DNA of 13,307 nt, taken from assembly GCA_945862275.1 (NCBI GenBank), contig CAMAYA010000011.1, positions 1 through 13,307 of the forward strand, written 5' to 3'. Below, piece after piece: positions 1 through 10,100 of the stretch. The DNA comes from Legionella genomosp. 1 (GTDB lineage: Bacteria; Pseudomonadota; Gammaproteobacteria; Legionellales; Legionellaceae). Positions within the stretch are counted from its first letter, which is position 1, and every line of letters begins with the position of its first letter. A model generated the notes under the pieces. That model was not told the origin of the DNA, ran no database searches, and saw nothing but the letters and a program-made list of their open reading frames with translations. The position numbers and the translations under genes were made by a program.

Positions 1-1668
1 GCGCTGCTGTATTACATCCATCAAGACAGCTTGCAACGCGATCATTTCGTGTATTCGCAATTGGGGGCCTTATGTGTACTGACATTGATTGCGGCTTGGA
101 TTGCCTTTGATAAAATGCGGCCTGCCAACAAAGTGTTGGGCGATGCGCATTTTGCATCAGGACTGGAAGTACAACGCGCAGGATTTTTTGTAACAGCACC
201 CGAAAGCATCATCATCGGTAAAAAATACGGCGTGCCATTGTATGCCAATGGGTTTGAGCATGTCTTGGTATTCGCACCTGCGGGCAGCGGTAAAACACGC
301 TCGATTGCCATTCCCAATTTATTCAATTACCCCTATTCAATTGTCTGCAATGACGTGAAACTGACCTTGTTTGAAACGACATCCAGGTATCGCGAGCGCG
401 TATTGGGTCATGCCTGTTACTGCTTTGCACCAGCACATGTGGGCAGCGTGACACATCGATACAACCCACTGACCTTTATTTCAAACGATCGCCTTATCCG
501 CATGGCGGACATTCAGCGGATTGGGCAAATTTTTATTCCTGACAATGACAAAAATCCATTTTGGCCGCAGACCAGTCGTGATTTGTTCAAAGCATTGACC
601 TTGTATTTATTGGATACGCCAGAGCGTCCGACCACGTTAGGTGAAATCAATCGTTTGATCAAGCAAAGCAATTTTGACGGATGGCTTAAACACACGCTGG
701 ACAACACCACGCATTATGATCCTGAGTTTTACCGGAACGGGTATTCATACATCAATACGGAACAGGAGACCCGCAATAACATTCGGATATCCTTTGCGGG
801 TCATTTTGGGTTATTTGACGATCCGATTATTGATGCCGCCACCAGTGCATCTGATTTTGATTTCGGTGATTTACGGCGTAAAAAAATCACTATTTATGTC
901 GGCTTCACAGACGAGGATATGCATCGTTTATCGCCCTTGCTCACCCTTTTTTGGCAACAACTATTGTCTCGGATGATACAAGCCATACCCGACAAGGTGG
1001 AGGAGCCGTATCCGTTGCTGTGTTTGGTGGATGAATTTTCATCGTTAGGCCGAATTGAAAGCCTTCGACGGTCATTAAAATTGTTTCGTGAGTACCGCGT
1101 ACGGTGCGTGTTGATGTTCCAATATATCGCGCAAACCTATGAAAAATACTCACACGATGAGGCGCGAGCGTTTGTGAACATTAAAACAAAAGTAGCCTAT
1201 ACCACAGAAGATATTCAAGACGCTGAATTCATCAGTAAAATGCTGGGCACGCGAACCCAGCGCGTGGTGACGCACTCGATTTCAAATCAAAGCCACGGCG
1301 CGAGCAATAGCAAAAACACGAGCTATCAAGCCATTCCCTTGTTACGGCCCGATGAAATCATGAAGTTGTCGCCCAAATTGTCGTTGATTATTCGTTCAGG
1401 CTCGGCCCCCATCAAAGCGGGGCAATTCATTTGGTACAAAGAGCGCGTGATGAAGCGGTTAGCAGAAGGTCAATCGAGTGTGCCAACCCAATCGCCGAAA
1501 CAAGTTCCTTTTGAGCATGCGCCAGTGAAGACTGAAAAAAAGAAAACACGCCGTAAAACATACGTCGAGGGAAAACCGCCGCGCGACAAAGCAGAGGGCG
1601 AACCGACAGCGGCCATTGAAACATTAGAAGAATCCGATAAATCGTTTGTATGGTCAGGAGAGGAGTAG
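1..1668 (+). CDS. virD4: Type IV secretion coupling protein VirD4/TraG family (5' end outside window)
   Basis: This is the inner-membrane ATPase that brings the relaxase-DNA complex to the conjugative type IV secretion channel. Numbering residues from the in-frame TTG at 31, a membrane segment lies at about 11-26. Walker A is G85-S-G-K88-T89 within a FAPAGSGKT context, and Walker B is L332-V-D334-E335-F. The family signatures after Walker A (NDVK, residues 108-110, and RYNPL near 143-147) and the FQYIAQTY segment after Walker B are present. The frame stays open to base 1, and the usual first membrane helix is missing, so the true start lies upstream and TTG 31 is probably not the start. The C-terminal 60 residues are charged and low in complexity. 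In Lvh/VirB-type clusters this gene follows virB11, so T4SS genes are expected to the left. Family assignment is firm. The choice between virD4 and traG naming is a convention. Confidence 0.95.
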   Translation, partial: ALLYYIHQDSLQRDHFVYSQLGALCVLTLIAAWIAFDKMRPANKVLGDAHFASGLEVQRAGFFVTAPESIIIGKKYGVPLYANGFEHVLVFAPAGSGKTRSIAIPNLFNYPYSIVCNDVKLTLFETTSRYRERVLGHACYCFAPAHVGSVTHRYNPLTFISNDRLIRMADIQRIGQIFIPDNDKNPFWPQTSRDLFKALTLYLLDTPERPTTLGEINRLIKQSNFDGWLKHTLDNTTHYDPEFYRNGYSYINTEQETRNNIRISFAGHFGLFDDPIIDAATSASDFDFGDLRRKKITIYVGFTDEDMHRLSPLLTLFWQQLLSRMIQAIPDKVEEPYPLLCLVDEFSSLGRIESLRRSLKLFREYRVRCVLMFQYIAQTYEKYSHDEARAFVNIKTKVAYTTEDIQDAEFISKMLGTRTQRVVTHSISNQSHGASNSKNTSYQAIPLLRPDEIMKLSPKLSLIIRSGSAPIKAGQFIWYKERVMKRLAEGQSSVPTQSPKQVPFEHAPVKTEKKKTRRKTYVEGKPPRDKAEGEPTAAIETLEESDKSFVWSGEE

Positions 1669-1760
1669 GCGCATTCCCATGCAGACTCAATGATATTTTA
1701 AACCGTTTATAAGCCAAGGAGGCTACCCACATTCATCAACCTTGAAATCCAGGAGTTACC

Positions 1761-2759
1761 ATGGAAGCCATCATGCAAAACCGTCGTGAGTCGTCCGTCT
1801 ATCGTGTTTATCACGATGAGAATTGCCATCATGAACAAAGAGACCGTTTTTTCCAGCAGGAACGGTTGTGTCAGTACGCCCCTTATCTTGATCAAACCGA
1901 GCAATCATTTTTATCATCTGACGCGTGTCGACAACTCATCAGCCACTTGATTTGGCCGCGACTCGTCGTAATTCGAGTGAAGTCTGTGTTGGTGGCATTG
2001 ATGCCGTTGATGAATCTGACAGACGAAGGAACATTTGGTGTTTGTTTGCATGGGGTATCGTCTGTTCTAAGCCCGCTTGGGTGGGTGTTGCATGGGTTAC
2101 GGTTGCTCATCAATACGCTTCAGTTATTGCAACTGGCCATCCCTGATGGGTGGATAAGTGATGTGGAAAAAGAAGTAGATTGGCCTACGCGAGTAGGGGC
2201 GCATGTTCAGCATCACGGCGTTGCGATGGGGAATGATTTGATTTGGGCATTGGCGGCAATCGCACCCACCAGTCTCCGATTTACCTGTGCTTTTTTGGTG
2301 GTTGATGTCCTGTGGTTGTCAGGGCGTGCGTGGTTTGAAATGGAGCGCTTGAAAGGCTTGTGTGATGCGTTTGACGTAACAATAGATAATCCGAAACTCC
2401 GCGAGTTGACGAAAGCGCTAGCGCAAGAACAGCGGAAATACATTTTAAATTTAGTCAATCTATTGAGCATCAGCGCTATTGCCATCCTGAAAAACTTTGT
2501 TCTTCCCAGCGTGCTTCCGGTCTTGGCCGTGAATCCATGGTTGCTCTTCGCACTGAGTCTGTTATCGCTGGTCATCACGATTGCAAGTCATTTGCTCGGG
2601 AAAGCCTTAGCGGCACAAAATCCGTGCTCTGCGCATGATGAAACAGACAGGACAAGCCTTTCAATCCGCAGGACTAGCCCTCTGTCTTTCTTTGGTGACT
2701 TACAGCCATTGAACGAGGAAGACCTTTGCCAACCCACGAACGCCACGTGCGCATCATAG
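1761..2759 (+). CDS. Multi-pass membrane protein of unknown function
   Basis: I do not recognise a family. The ATG at 1761 has a good Shine-Dalgarno (AGGAG, about 6 bases upstream). A second in-frame ATG four codons later is less well placed. The 332-residue product has a polar, His/Glu/Gln-rich N-terminus (1-60). Hydrophobic stretches follow at about 68-86, 92-126, 155-190, 227-255 and 258-283, giving five to seven membrane passes. An amphipathic charged segment (about 192-225) lies before the last helices, and a polar tail follows at 290-332. It lies 92 bases after the coupling-protein gene and 9 bases before the next membrane protein, so the two probably share a transcript. Its place next to a coupling protein suggests an accessory T4SS or envelope role, but this is only context. 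Confidence 0.8.
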   Translation: MEAIMQNRRESSVYRVYHDENCHHEQRDRFFQQERLCQYAPYLDQTEQSFLSSDACRQLISHLIWPRLVVIRVKSVLVALMPLMNLTDEGTFGVCLHGVSSVLSPLGWVLHGLRLLINTLQLLQLAIPDGWISDVEKEVDWPTRVGAHVQHHGVAMGNDLIWALAAIAPTSLRFTCAFLVVDVLWLSGRAWFEMERLKGLCDAFDVTIDNPKLRELTKALAQEQRKYILNLVNLLSISAIAILKNFVLPSVLPVLAVNPWLLFALSLLSLVITIASHLLGKALAAQNPCSAHDETDRTSLSIRRTSPLSFFGDLQPLNEEDLCQPTNATCAS

Positions 2760-2768
2760 GATTTTAAC

Positions 2769-3572
2769 ATGACCCCAGAACTCACCCTTTTCATTTCAGT
2801 AGCAGGCATTGTCTATTCCGTTACCGCAGCTGTTTACAGCGTATCTGGCGCCGAAATCAAATCAATGGATTCAGTTTACCGACAAGCATTTGATGATTTT
2901 TTTGTGTTACTCAATGCAGGGATATCCATTGTTGCGTGGCTTTTATTCTTAAGCACGGCAGGCACGACCACGCCGTTGGTGGCTGGATTGTTTATCCTGG
3001 CAGAGGCTGTGTTTATTCTCAAAGAACTGATCAATCTGGCCTTGTTTTTCTGGTACGAAACGCCATCGATCAATCGTGATACCCGCCCTGATATTCAGCG
3101 TCATCAAGCACGCCTGGCCATTGAGGTTGAGGCCCATGAAAAGAGGGCGTGGGTGGGTTTGGTGTCCGCTATAGGGCTGACCGGTATTATTGCAGGATGG
3201 TGTATGGTGCCTGAAAGTCTCATTGTGGGCGGATTGTCGCTCATTGCGATGGGGCTTATCTATTGGGAAAGACATGATGCCATTGAGCGGATTGAGGCAG
3301 AGATGGCAGCGGCGTTACATGCGGTTGTTGACGAAATAACACCTTGGTGGATGAATGGGAATGAATCGACGGTGCAAGTTGATTTAATGGCATCGAATGA
3401 GGGATTAGGTGATATGGATCGATGCGAGGATTGGCATCATAGAGATACACCTGTTTCAGGGCGAGCCAGCCAAGAGGGGCTGTTTAGTAGGAAATCGGAT
3501 TATAGGCGAGCGGAAAACGATCCATGCACGTCAGGCAATCAGAGGAATCATCAATCTGCCATGATGGGGTAA
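2769..3572 (+). CDS. Multi-pass membrane protein of unknown function, partner of preceding gene
   Basis: No family is recognised. The ATG at 2769 sits 9 bases after the upstream stop, with a short TAGGA Shine-Dalgarno overlapping that stop, which points to translational coupling. The 267-residue product has hydrophobic segments at about 6-25, 44-62, 68-95, 129-147 and 150-166. A charged amphipathic stretch (about 97-128) separates two helical groups, and a long polar tail (about 198-267) is rich in Asp, Glu, Arg and Asn. The layout of helices, charged linker, helical pair and polar tail resembles that of the preceding protein. The two could be distant relatives or subunits of one complex, but I see no convincing sequence identity between them. 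An envelope accessory or a secreted effector role are both possible and both unproven. Confidence 0.8.
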   Translation: MTPELTLFISVAGIVYSVTAAVYSVSGAEIKSMDSVYRQAFDDFFVLLNAGISIVAWLLFLSTAGTTTPLVAGLFILAEAVFILKELINLALFFWYETPSINRDTRPDIQRHQARLAIEVEAHEKRAWVGLVSAIGLTGIIAGWCMVPESLIVGGLSLIAMGLIYWERHDAIERIEAEMAAALHAVVDEITPWWMNGNESTVQVDLMASNEGLGDMDRCEDWHHRDTPVSGRASQEGLFSRKSDYRRAENDPCTSGNQRNHQSAMMG

Positions 3573-3598
3573 ATGATGATAGGCCGGTATTCTGACGA

Positions 3599-3625
3599 AA
3601 AGGACCATTTGGTGCTTTATTTTTG
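3599..3625 (+). terminator. Possible intrinsic terminator after the membrane-protein pair
   Basis: Arms AAAG-G-ACCA and TGGT-G-CTTT pair around a TT loop with one G-G mismatch. They are followed directly by ATTTTTG, a short U-tract in RNA. The stem is not GC-rich and contains the mismatch, so the call is tentative. It is well placed to end the transcript of the two membrane proteins. Confidence 0.35.
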
Positions 3626-3666
3626 ATCTTCAATGGGTTTTATAAACTAGCGCATGAGGTGTACGT

Positions 3667-4086
3667 ATGAAAAATGGCAAGAATCGATGTCCTGATTGTA
3701 AAAAAGTTATGATCAGGCATAAGCGGATGAAGGATTTTTGGTGGGGTTGTTCTGGCCCACGTTGCAACGTTAATGCTCTTGATTGCAAAGGAAAGCCAGA
3801 ATTTATAAAAAAAGAGCGCATGTTGGAAGCAGATTTTCTGAGCCAACTTGACTTCATTAAGTGGGAAATAAAAGATCTACGAGCACAGATACTGATAAGA
3901 ATAATTCAAAAGAAAGGGAGCCTTAGCGTACTTTCTGAAAAACATAGGTCAATGTATTATTGCTTAGTGGAACCAATAAGGGCCTCTATTTCATTCACGA
4001 AGTGCTGCCGATGCAATTACACTCTGGATGTTGCGGAATCCCTTGGCTTAGGAAATGACCAGTATTTGTGTGATTATTGTTGGTGA
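3667..4086 (+). CDS. Small protein with two zinc ribbons, unknown function
   Basis: The 139-residue product starts at ATG 3667, with GAGGTG about 5 bases upstream. The N-terminal ribbon is C8-x2-C11 with C28-x4-C33 and reads CPDC...FWWGCSGPRC, which resembles the C4 zinc fingers at the C-terminus of type I topoisomerases. The C-terminal ribbon is C113/C114...C116 with C135-x2-C138, an arrangement like the zinc finger of DksA/TraR proteins. Between them is a helical, charged, possibly coiled-coil region (about 48-95). The last codons reach the 3' end of the convergent relaxase gene with only 23 bases between stops. A nucleic-acid or RNA-polymerase binding role is an inference from the ribbons. 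It could equally be a structural accessory of the conjugation machinery. The codon composition is AT-richer than its left neighbours. Confidence 0.75.
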   Translation: MKNGKNRCPDCKKVMIRHKRMKDFWWGCSGPRCNVNALDCKGKPEFIKKERMLEADFLSQLDFIKWEIKDLRAQILIRIIQKKGSLSVLSEKHRSMYYCLVEPIRASISFTKCCRCNYTLDVAESLGLGNDQYLCDYCW

Positions 4087-4109
4087 ATAGCTTGGCTATC
4101 CCGCTACCT

Positions 4110-7100
4110 CTAACGCTTAATGCCACGTTTTTTACTATTCTCAATTCGACGTCGAACAGCCTCATCAATTTGAGGCACATCACGCTTCAATCGAGCCGTA
4201 AGCTTTTTATCCCTGGATATTTCATTGGCCAAAACCAGCAGTCTCTTGCCCAGTTCCTCTTTACCATATCCCCCCGCTGATTGCATGCGTTCCTTTGAAA
4301 GCGCTTCGTACTGCGCCAGAATGGGGTATTCTTTTTTCAAGGCTTCAAAGGCCGCGATTTGCGTTTGTTCATCAGGCATCGTTAAGGTTCCTTGTTTTTG
4401 GATCAAGAGTTTTTCAAAACTCATTTTCAAGCGTGCTTTCTCAAGCGCATCCGGATCAAGTTTGATTGATTTAAGCTCGGGAACCTCGGGCCCCGTAACC
4501 AATGAAAGGGTGGCCCCATCGTCATGGAATGGGTGAGCTTTTTCAGCGATAAGCATTTGTTTGTCGCGTGTTAGATCGTTTGTGACCACATAAACAGCTG
4601 TGGGCTTGATGCCTATGGTATTCAAGTGCTTGTGCAATGCTGAATAATCGCCAGAACGACTATACACAACGGTGGCCTTTGGTTTCTTTGCAGCAGTCAG
4701 TTTTGCATGCATCAAGTTGCTCGTGATATACAGTGTATTCCCTTCCCCTCGTTGCGCGATACACGCGCCTTCCTGAGGCGTGGCGCTGATTCTCTCGCCT
4801 AGAATACTTCGTCCATCAGATGCCAATGCAAGAATAATCTCACCACAAAGCAATCCTTTTTCGTTATGGCGAGGCAGCATGAGGGCCGGTACAGACTGTC
4901 CTTTGTAATCAACCTGGGCCAAAACACGAATATCGCTTATATCAACAGCAAGCCTGTGCTCTCTGAAATACGTTTCAGCCATTTCGTCCGTAATCGGGGT
5001 ACCTGTTTCATAAAGGCTCATGCTTTGTTTCACACCGGCTTCAAAGGTTTGTGATAATGCATCACGACCTTGTTCAACCAAGATATCGTTCCAATCTGTC
5101 TTCGTTTTATTAGGCAACATTGGTGGGTACACAATGCGTGCATCAAGGCCTTCGTAGCGCAGGGTGTGACAGGCTTTTTCTGTGGTCATGCGGGCTGCTG
5201 ATGTGGCACCATCGTTATCAGCCGCAATGATGACACGTTCTGGCGCATACGTTTTAATCACGTCTGCCATGTTAGCAATGTTGCTCACGCTGAATGAAGT
5301 CAGTACGGTTGCATGCTTGTCTAAACTGGCAATGGACGCGGCCGTTTCTGGGCCCTCGGCAATATATAATGTCACGCCAGGCGTACCCACTTGTATCACG
5401 CCAGGCGCACCCTTGTTGCTGCCCTTGGTTAATTTAGCATCCTTTAAGAAGGTGTTTTTCCCCGCCGTTTTTTCATCCAAATAAATCCGTTGGACGCTCA
5501 CTACAACACCCTCTGCATTGCGCGCTGCAATCACCGCCGCCGGGATTTTATTCGGCCGCTCAACCCGAACGCCTTCAGCATCAAAATCAACCCATGCGGC
5601 CCCTTTAGGCCAATAACGAATCTCCATGCCATCCAAACTCGCCACCTGTCGATGTTCTGAAAAATAGCGCGCCGCCAGCGTCCCACCAACCGCCAATGTG
5701 CCATCCCAAATGCTTTGGGCCGATAGAATTCCATTGTTGCGTTTTTGCACTGAGTTCATATCAATGGATTCAGGTGCTTCCCGTTTAATTCTAATGGGAT
5801 TGGCATCGAATTTCGCGTCATGTTCCGATAACCCAGCAAGGGACGCGCCATAGGCCAAGGCATCCGGGAAAGACAGGTTCAAATATTTTTGTATCGCACC
5901 CAATGGGGTGCCACCCACTTCTTCTGTGAACGAATACCATTTGCCTGCATCTGTTCCTTTGGTGGAAACGATCAAACCGCCTGGATAGCGTAAATGACTT
6001 GCGTTATGTTCTTTCGGTTCACCTAAAATGGCCGTGTACGTTTCAACAGGGTACTGCATTAAGGCCTGCGTTATTCGGTCAATATCCCACAGGGGTTGTT
6101 TCAACGAAGACGCCGCGTGGGGGAGGAGGGTCGTTAATAGGGCTTGTCGCTCATCGAATTGCACGTCTTTTTTAAGCGTATCAAACGAAATATTGTAATC
6201 AAACAACAAATGATAGCCCGCTTTATTAGCCAACATCTCACGCGCCAACTCGGCGCGATTATCGGGTGTGGCCGACAAATAACGCAAAACCATTTGGTGA
6301 CTGGTGTGTTGATGGGCTTCGCGTTGCAAAGTGGTAACGTTTAAATTGACGCCCGTTAAGTCTTTGGTGAGCAAATCAAGGTTCACGCCGCTTTGCAGTA
6401 ATGTAAAAGCCGACTCGTTGCGCTGGAGACGCAATTGCTTCGCTTGCGAGCCAAGGCCACGCGTATCAATCTTCAATTGCTGAAGCGTCTTCACCTGCCC
6501 CCAAACCTTGCCCGCCTCAACCTTTTTATCTTGGTAATCCAGGGCCGCACGAATGAGTGATTTCATCTCTTGATTCGGCGCATCTTTAACACGCTTCAAG
6601 TAAGCAAAGTGCGCGGCACGTTCTTTAACGTCTTGGTACAAACCATAAACGGCAAGCCCTGCCTGGAAGCTCTTTAAATTGTCATAAATGTGTTTAGCCA
6701 TGTGCAATTTCAGCGTGTCACGTGTTTCAACACGGTATCGATTGAGGTAATCGACCTGTAGAGATTGTTGGTACAGTTTAACAGTGTCCACTTTTTCTAA
6801 CGACAATGCGGCAACGTGTTTAAACGGGTTTTTCATGATGTCGTGCGCGAGCAATGAACGCGCCCAGGTCATGCCTTGTGCCTGCTTAAATCCTTTGTTT
6901 TTGTTAGGCGATTGTTTGTTCGACCGAACAATGGCTTTTTGCCACTGTTGATAGGCAGCGCTGGAAGCCACTTTATAGCGGCGAACCTGTTGAATACTCT
7001 GCTTGTATTCAACGGACGATTGAGCCAGATTTAAGCGGCGTTCATAGAACCAGTTTTCTAAATTAACACTTTTCCATCCATCCGGCAGGAACTCATCCAG

Positions 7101-10100
7101 AAAGATGCCATAGCGCTTTGGATTGGCTTTAATGTGATGCGCGGCTGCTTGTTTGGAAAGATTTCCTTGTATGTGGCTACTGGGGGATTTTTCAGAAAAT
7201 GCCTGCACAAAACGCCTGTCCTCATCTTTTTGTGCGTGTTTTTCCAGACGATCATGTTTAATTTCAAAATGTTCTGTTATGGCTTGAACTAGAGGGGCTT
7301 TTATCAATTCGGCAGCCAATTTATCACGTGTCGTGCTGAGCTCGTATAACACTTTTTTGTCATCGTCATTCGCATCAAACGGGTTGCTTAAACGCATTCC
7401 AACGTCATAATCCAATGTTTTATACCGCATCGCAATGTTAATCAATGCACGATGTTCTACGCCAAATACTTCAATCGCTGTATCACGACGATGATTATCC
7501 GCACAATGCTCCAGCTCTCGCAAAAATGCATTTCGAGCAGGCGGGTCTTCAATCAAATGGCAAACATGACCGTAATGCGTTTTCATGCCGTCAATCACTT
7601 GGAACGCCGAGACAGGGTTATGAATGGGTGATGCGTCGTGTGCGTCCACTAGCGATTTAACATGAAGGTAGCGCGCATAAAACAGTGCCGCTGACTCTAT
7701 TTTTTCAGAACCGATTCGATTTCTCTCGACCGCGATGGTGTATTGGTCTGGGTTGGCTTTGATCGTTGAGGCAATCAGGCCATTACGCAATTGCAGGGCA
7801 TATACTTCACGTTGGCACGCATCTTTTTCAGCACCGTCCAACGCCTTGAGCGAATCCAGTTTGACCGCCACATCCACCCGATTATCACTGAATTCAGCGA
7901 CCATCACCGCATCTTGACGACGTTTTCGAATCACTTCCTCATCCAACGTGTAAGCAGACTCCCCCCGTTCAATGGCCGTCTGGACATTAAACAAAAAGCC
8001 AACTGCATCGACTACACGCGCTTTCGCTTTTTGAATAAACCCAGTTGCCTTCACCGCCATTTCATCTACGTCAAACCCACGCCGTTGTGCATAGGCGACC
8101 GGGAAATCATACAAAATATCATTGAGTCCGTGACGACTGACCGATTCTTTTAAATGCGCCATATTCGTGAATGAAGCGCGCGAGGCATGCAAGTTCAAAC
8201 TGAGTTTATGCCGTGTGGATGCTACCAAGAATTTGTGCCTGTCCCAGCCTTGGCCATCAATCAGGACATTCATATGCTTGCCCGTATAGCCTTGCAATTT
8301 ATGAACCGTGGCAGCATACCCGTATTTAAATTGTTTGAATTTATGCAAATCAATATGAACCGTGTTTCCGCTGTCTAGTTTCACGGTCATGAAACCTTTA
8401 TCCAATGACAGAACGGTTGCAAAATCACCGTTTTTAACACCCGTCTTGTAATCATTTTTCGTAAAGAGAAGGCGCTCACCTGTGGCAATTTGAATGGTCC
8501 CTTGCTCACATGAAACAGAGATGCCAGAACCAATCAAACCACTCGATAACAGTGATTCTCGTGCCATGACATTTAATGCATCCACTGTTTCATTTTTAAA
8601 GGCTGCTATCATACAATCTTTGAGTGATACATCCGGTTTGTCATGATGCATAGAATGCCATCGGTCAATGGTATTGGACATCGCCATTGCATCGGTTTCA
8701 TATAAATTCACACAGCCATTCTTCTCGTATAAATCAAACCCATCGGCCGTTTGATTGGTTTCAAATAAAATCGTGGCGTCTCGCATCCATTCCTGTTCTT
8801 GACGAATAATCGTATCTAAATAAACCGCGCCAATTTCCTCAACCATTGCACGTTGTGGCGCACCCCGTCCTACGGGTTGTGTTTGTTCAATATCACCAAC
8901 CCCTGCCATTTTTGCACCCGATTTGCGAGCAATAGCCATAACAGCATGCATGTCATCCAGAGACGTCATGCCCATTTCATCCATGACTAAAATCGTTTTG
9001 TCATCAACAATCATTTGACCATTTTCAACCGCGCGTAAAAACGAATAAATGGTTTTTGATGCAATGCCCGTATCGGATTCCAAGCCAGAAACAGCCTTTC
9101 CTGACATCGATAAACCAATCACATTAAAGCCCGCATTATCCCAAACGGATTTTGCCGCTTTCAACATATAAGTTTTACCGGTTCCTGCATAACCACACAC
9201 AACAGATACATTGCTTCCGCAAGTAATATGCAACAATGCACGTTGTTGCGCTTCATTTAATCCAAACGTTTCACTGACTTTAATGACATTGTTTTTAGAT
9301 ACATTGAATGTGTTTTTCTGCGATAGGTGATGAACGGATTGCAAAAGTTCGCGCTCTAAATCAAATGACTGCCGTCCAACATAGTGTTGACGACCATCTT
9401 CGCCTAATCCCAATGAATAGATCGAATCATTTGAAATGATTTCGTTATATATGCGTTCACGTTCTGAAGGAGAGTCAATGGAATCACGCAATTTAGATTT
9501 TAACGATCGCGCATTAAAAATGGAATCATCGACTTGTATGGAAATTATTAATTTTTCAAGGATTGGATCGAGTGAATTATCAATATGAACCTGAGTCGAA
9601 TAGTGATTATCCTGAATGCCTTGTCTGCGCAGTTCATCATGAATGGTTTTTTCATTGAACGTTCGATTCTCTTGTAGAATCTTTTCAGAAAGAATGCTGG
9701 GATTTTGTAGAATAGAATCCGCGTTTAATTTTTTGATTATTTCATTTTCTTTTATTTTTCGATCTCTAATGTCATTGTCAAATAGGTGATTAAATTTTCC
9801 TATTTTAACTGTTGGCTCTAAATCGATACCACGAGCCCGGTTACTTCGGTGATCAATTCGTTCATCAATACCAATGGTCTTCATTTTTTGATTAGCAGCA
9901 ATGGCCCATGCTTCACGAATTCGATTGACCTCATTGGCCAATACGGTAGGAGATACCCGTATTTTTTTACTAAATACATTCTCCGTTAATGATCGAAGTG
10001 GCATCAGGAGATGCGCATGATGATTGTTGTCATCCCAATGAATGGCTACATCACAAAATATGCCATTAATCGCAATGTTGGATTTCACAAAATCATCCAC

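Noticed and set aside
1716..1743. Strong AAGGAGG Shine-Dalgarno in the gap after the coupling-protein gene
   Set aside because: It is followed at start distance only by ATT and a stop four codons on, so no gene can be supported. It may be a vestige of a lost gene.
2213..2578. 121-residue reading frame on the - strand
   Set aside because: Lies wholly inside the 332-aa membrane protein gene, which has a good ribosome binding site and coherent hydrophobic segments. The opposite frame is a shadow.
4087..4099. ATAGC-TTG-GCTAT hairpin between the convergent genes as a bidirectional terminator
   Set aside because: The stem is only 5 bp and no T-tract follows on either side.
7791..8153. 120-residue + strand reading frame inside the relaxase gene
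   Set aside because: Antisense to conserved relaxase coding sequence and without a ribosome binding site or recognisable features.
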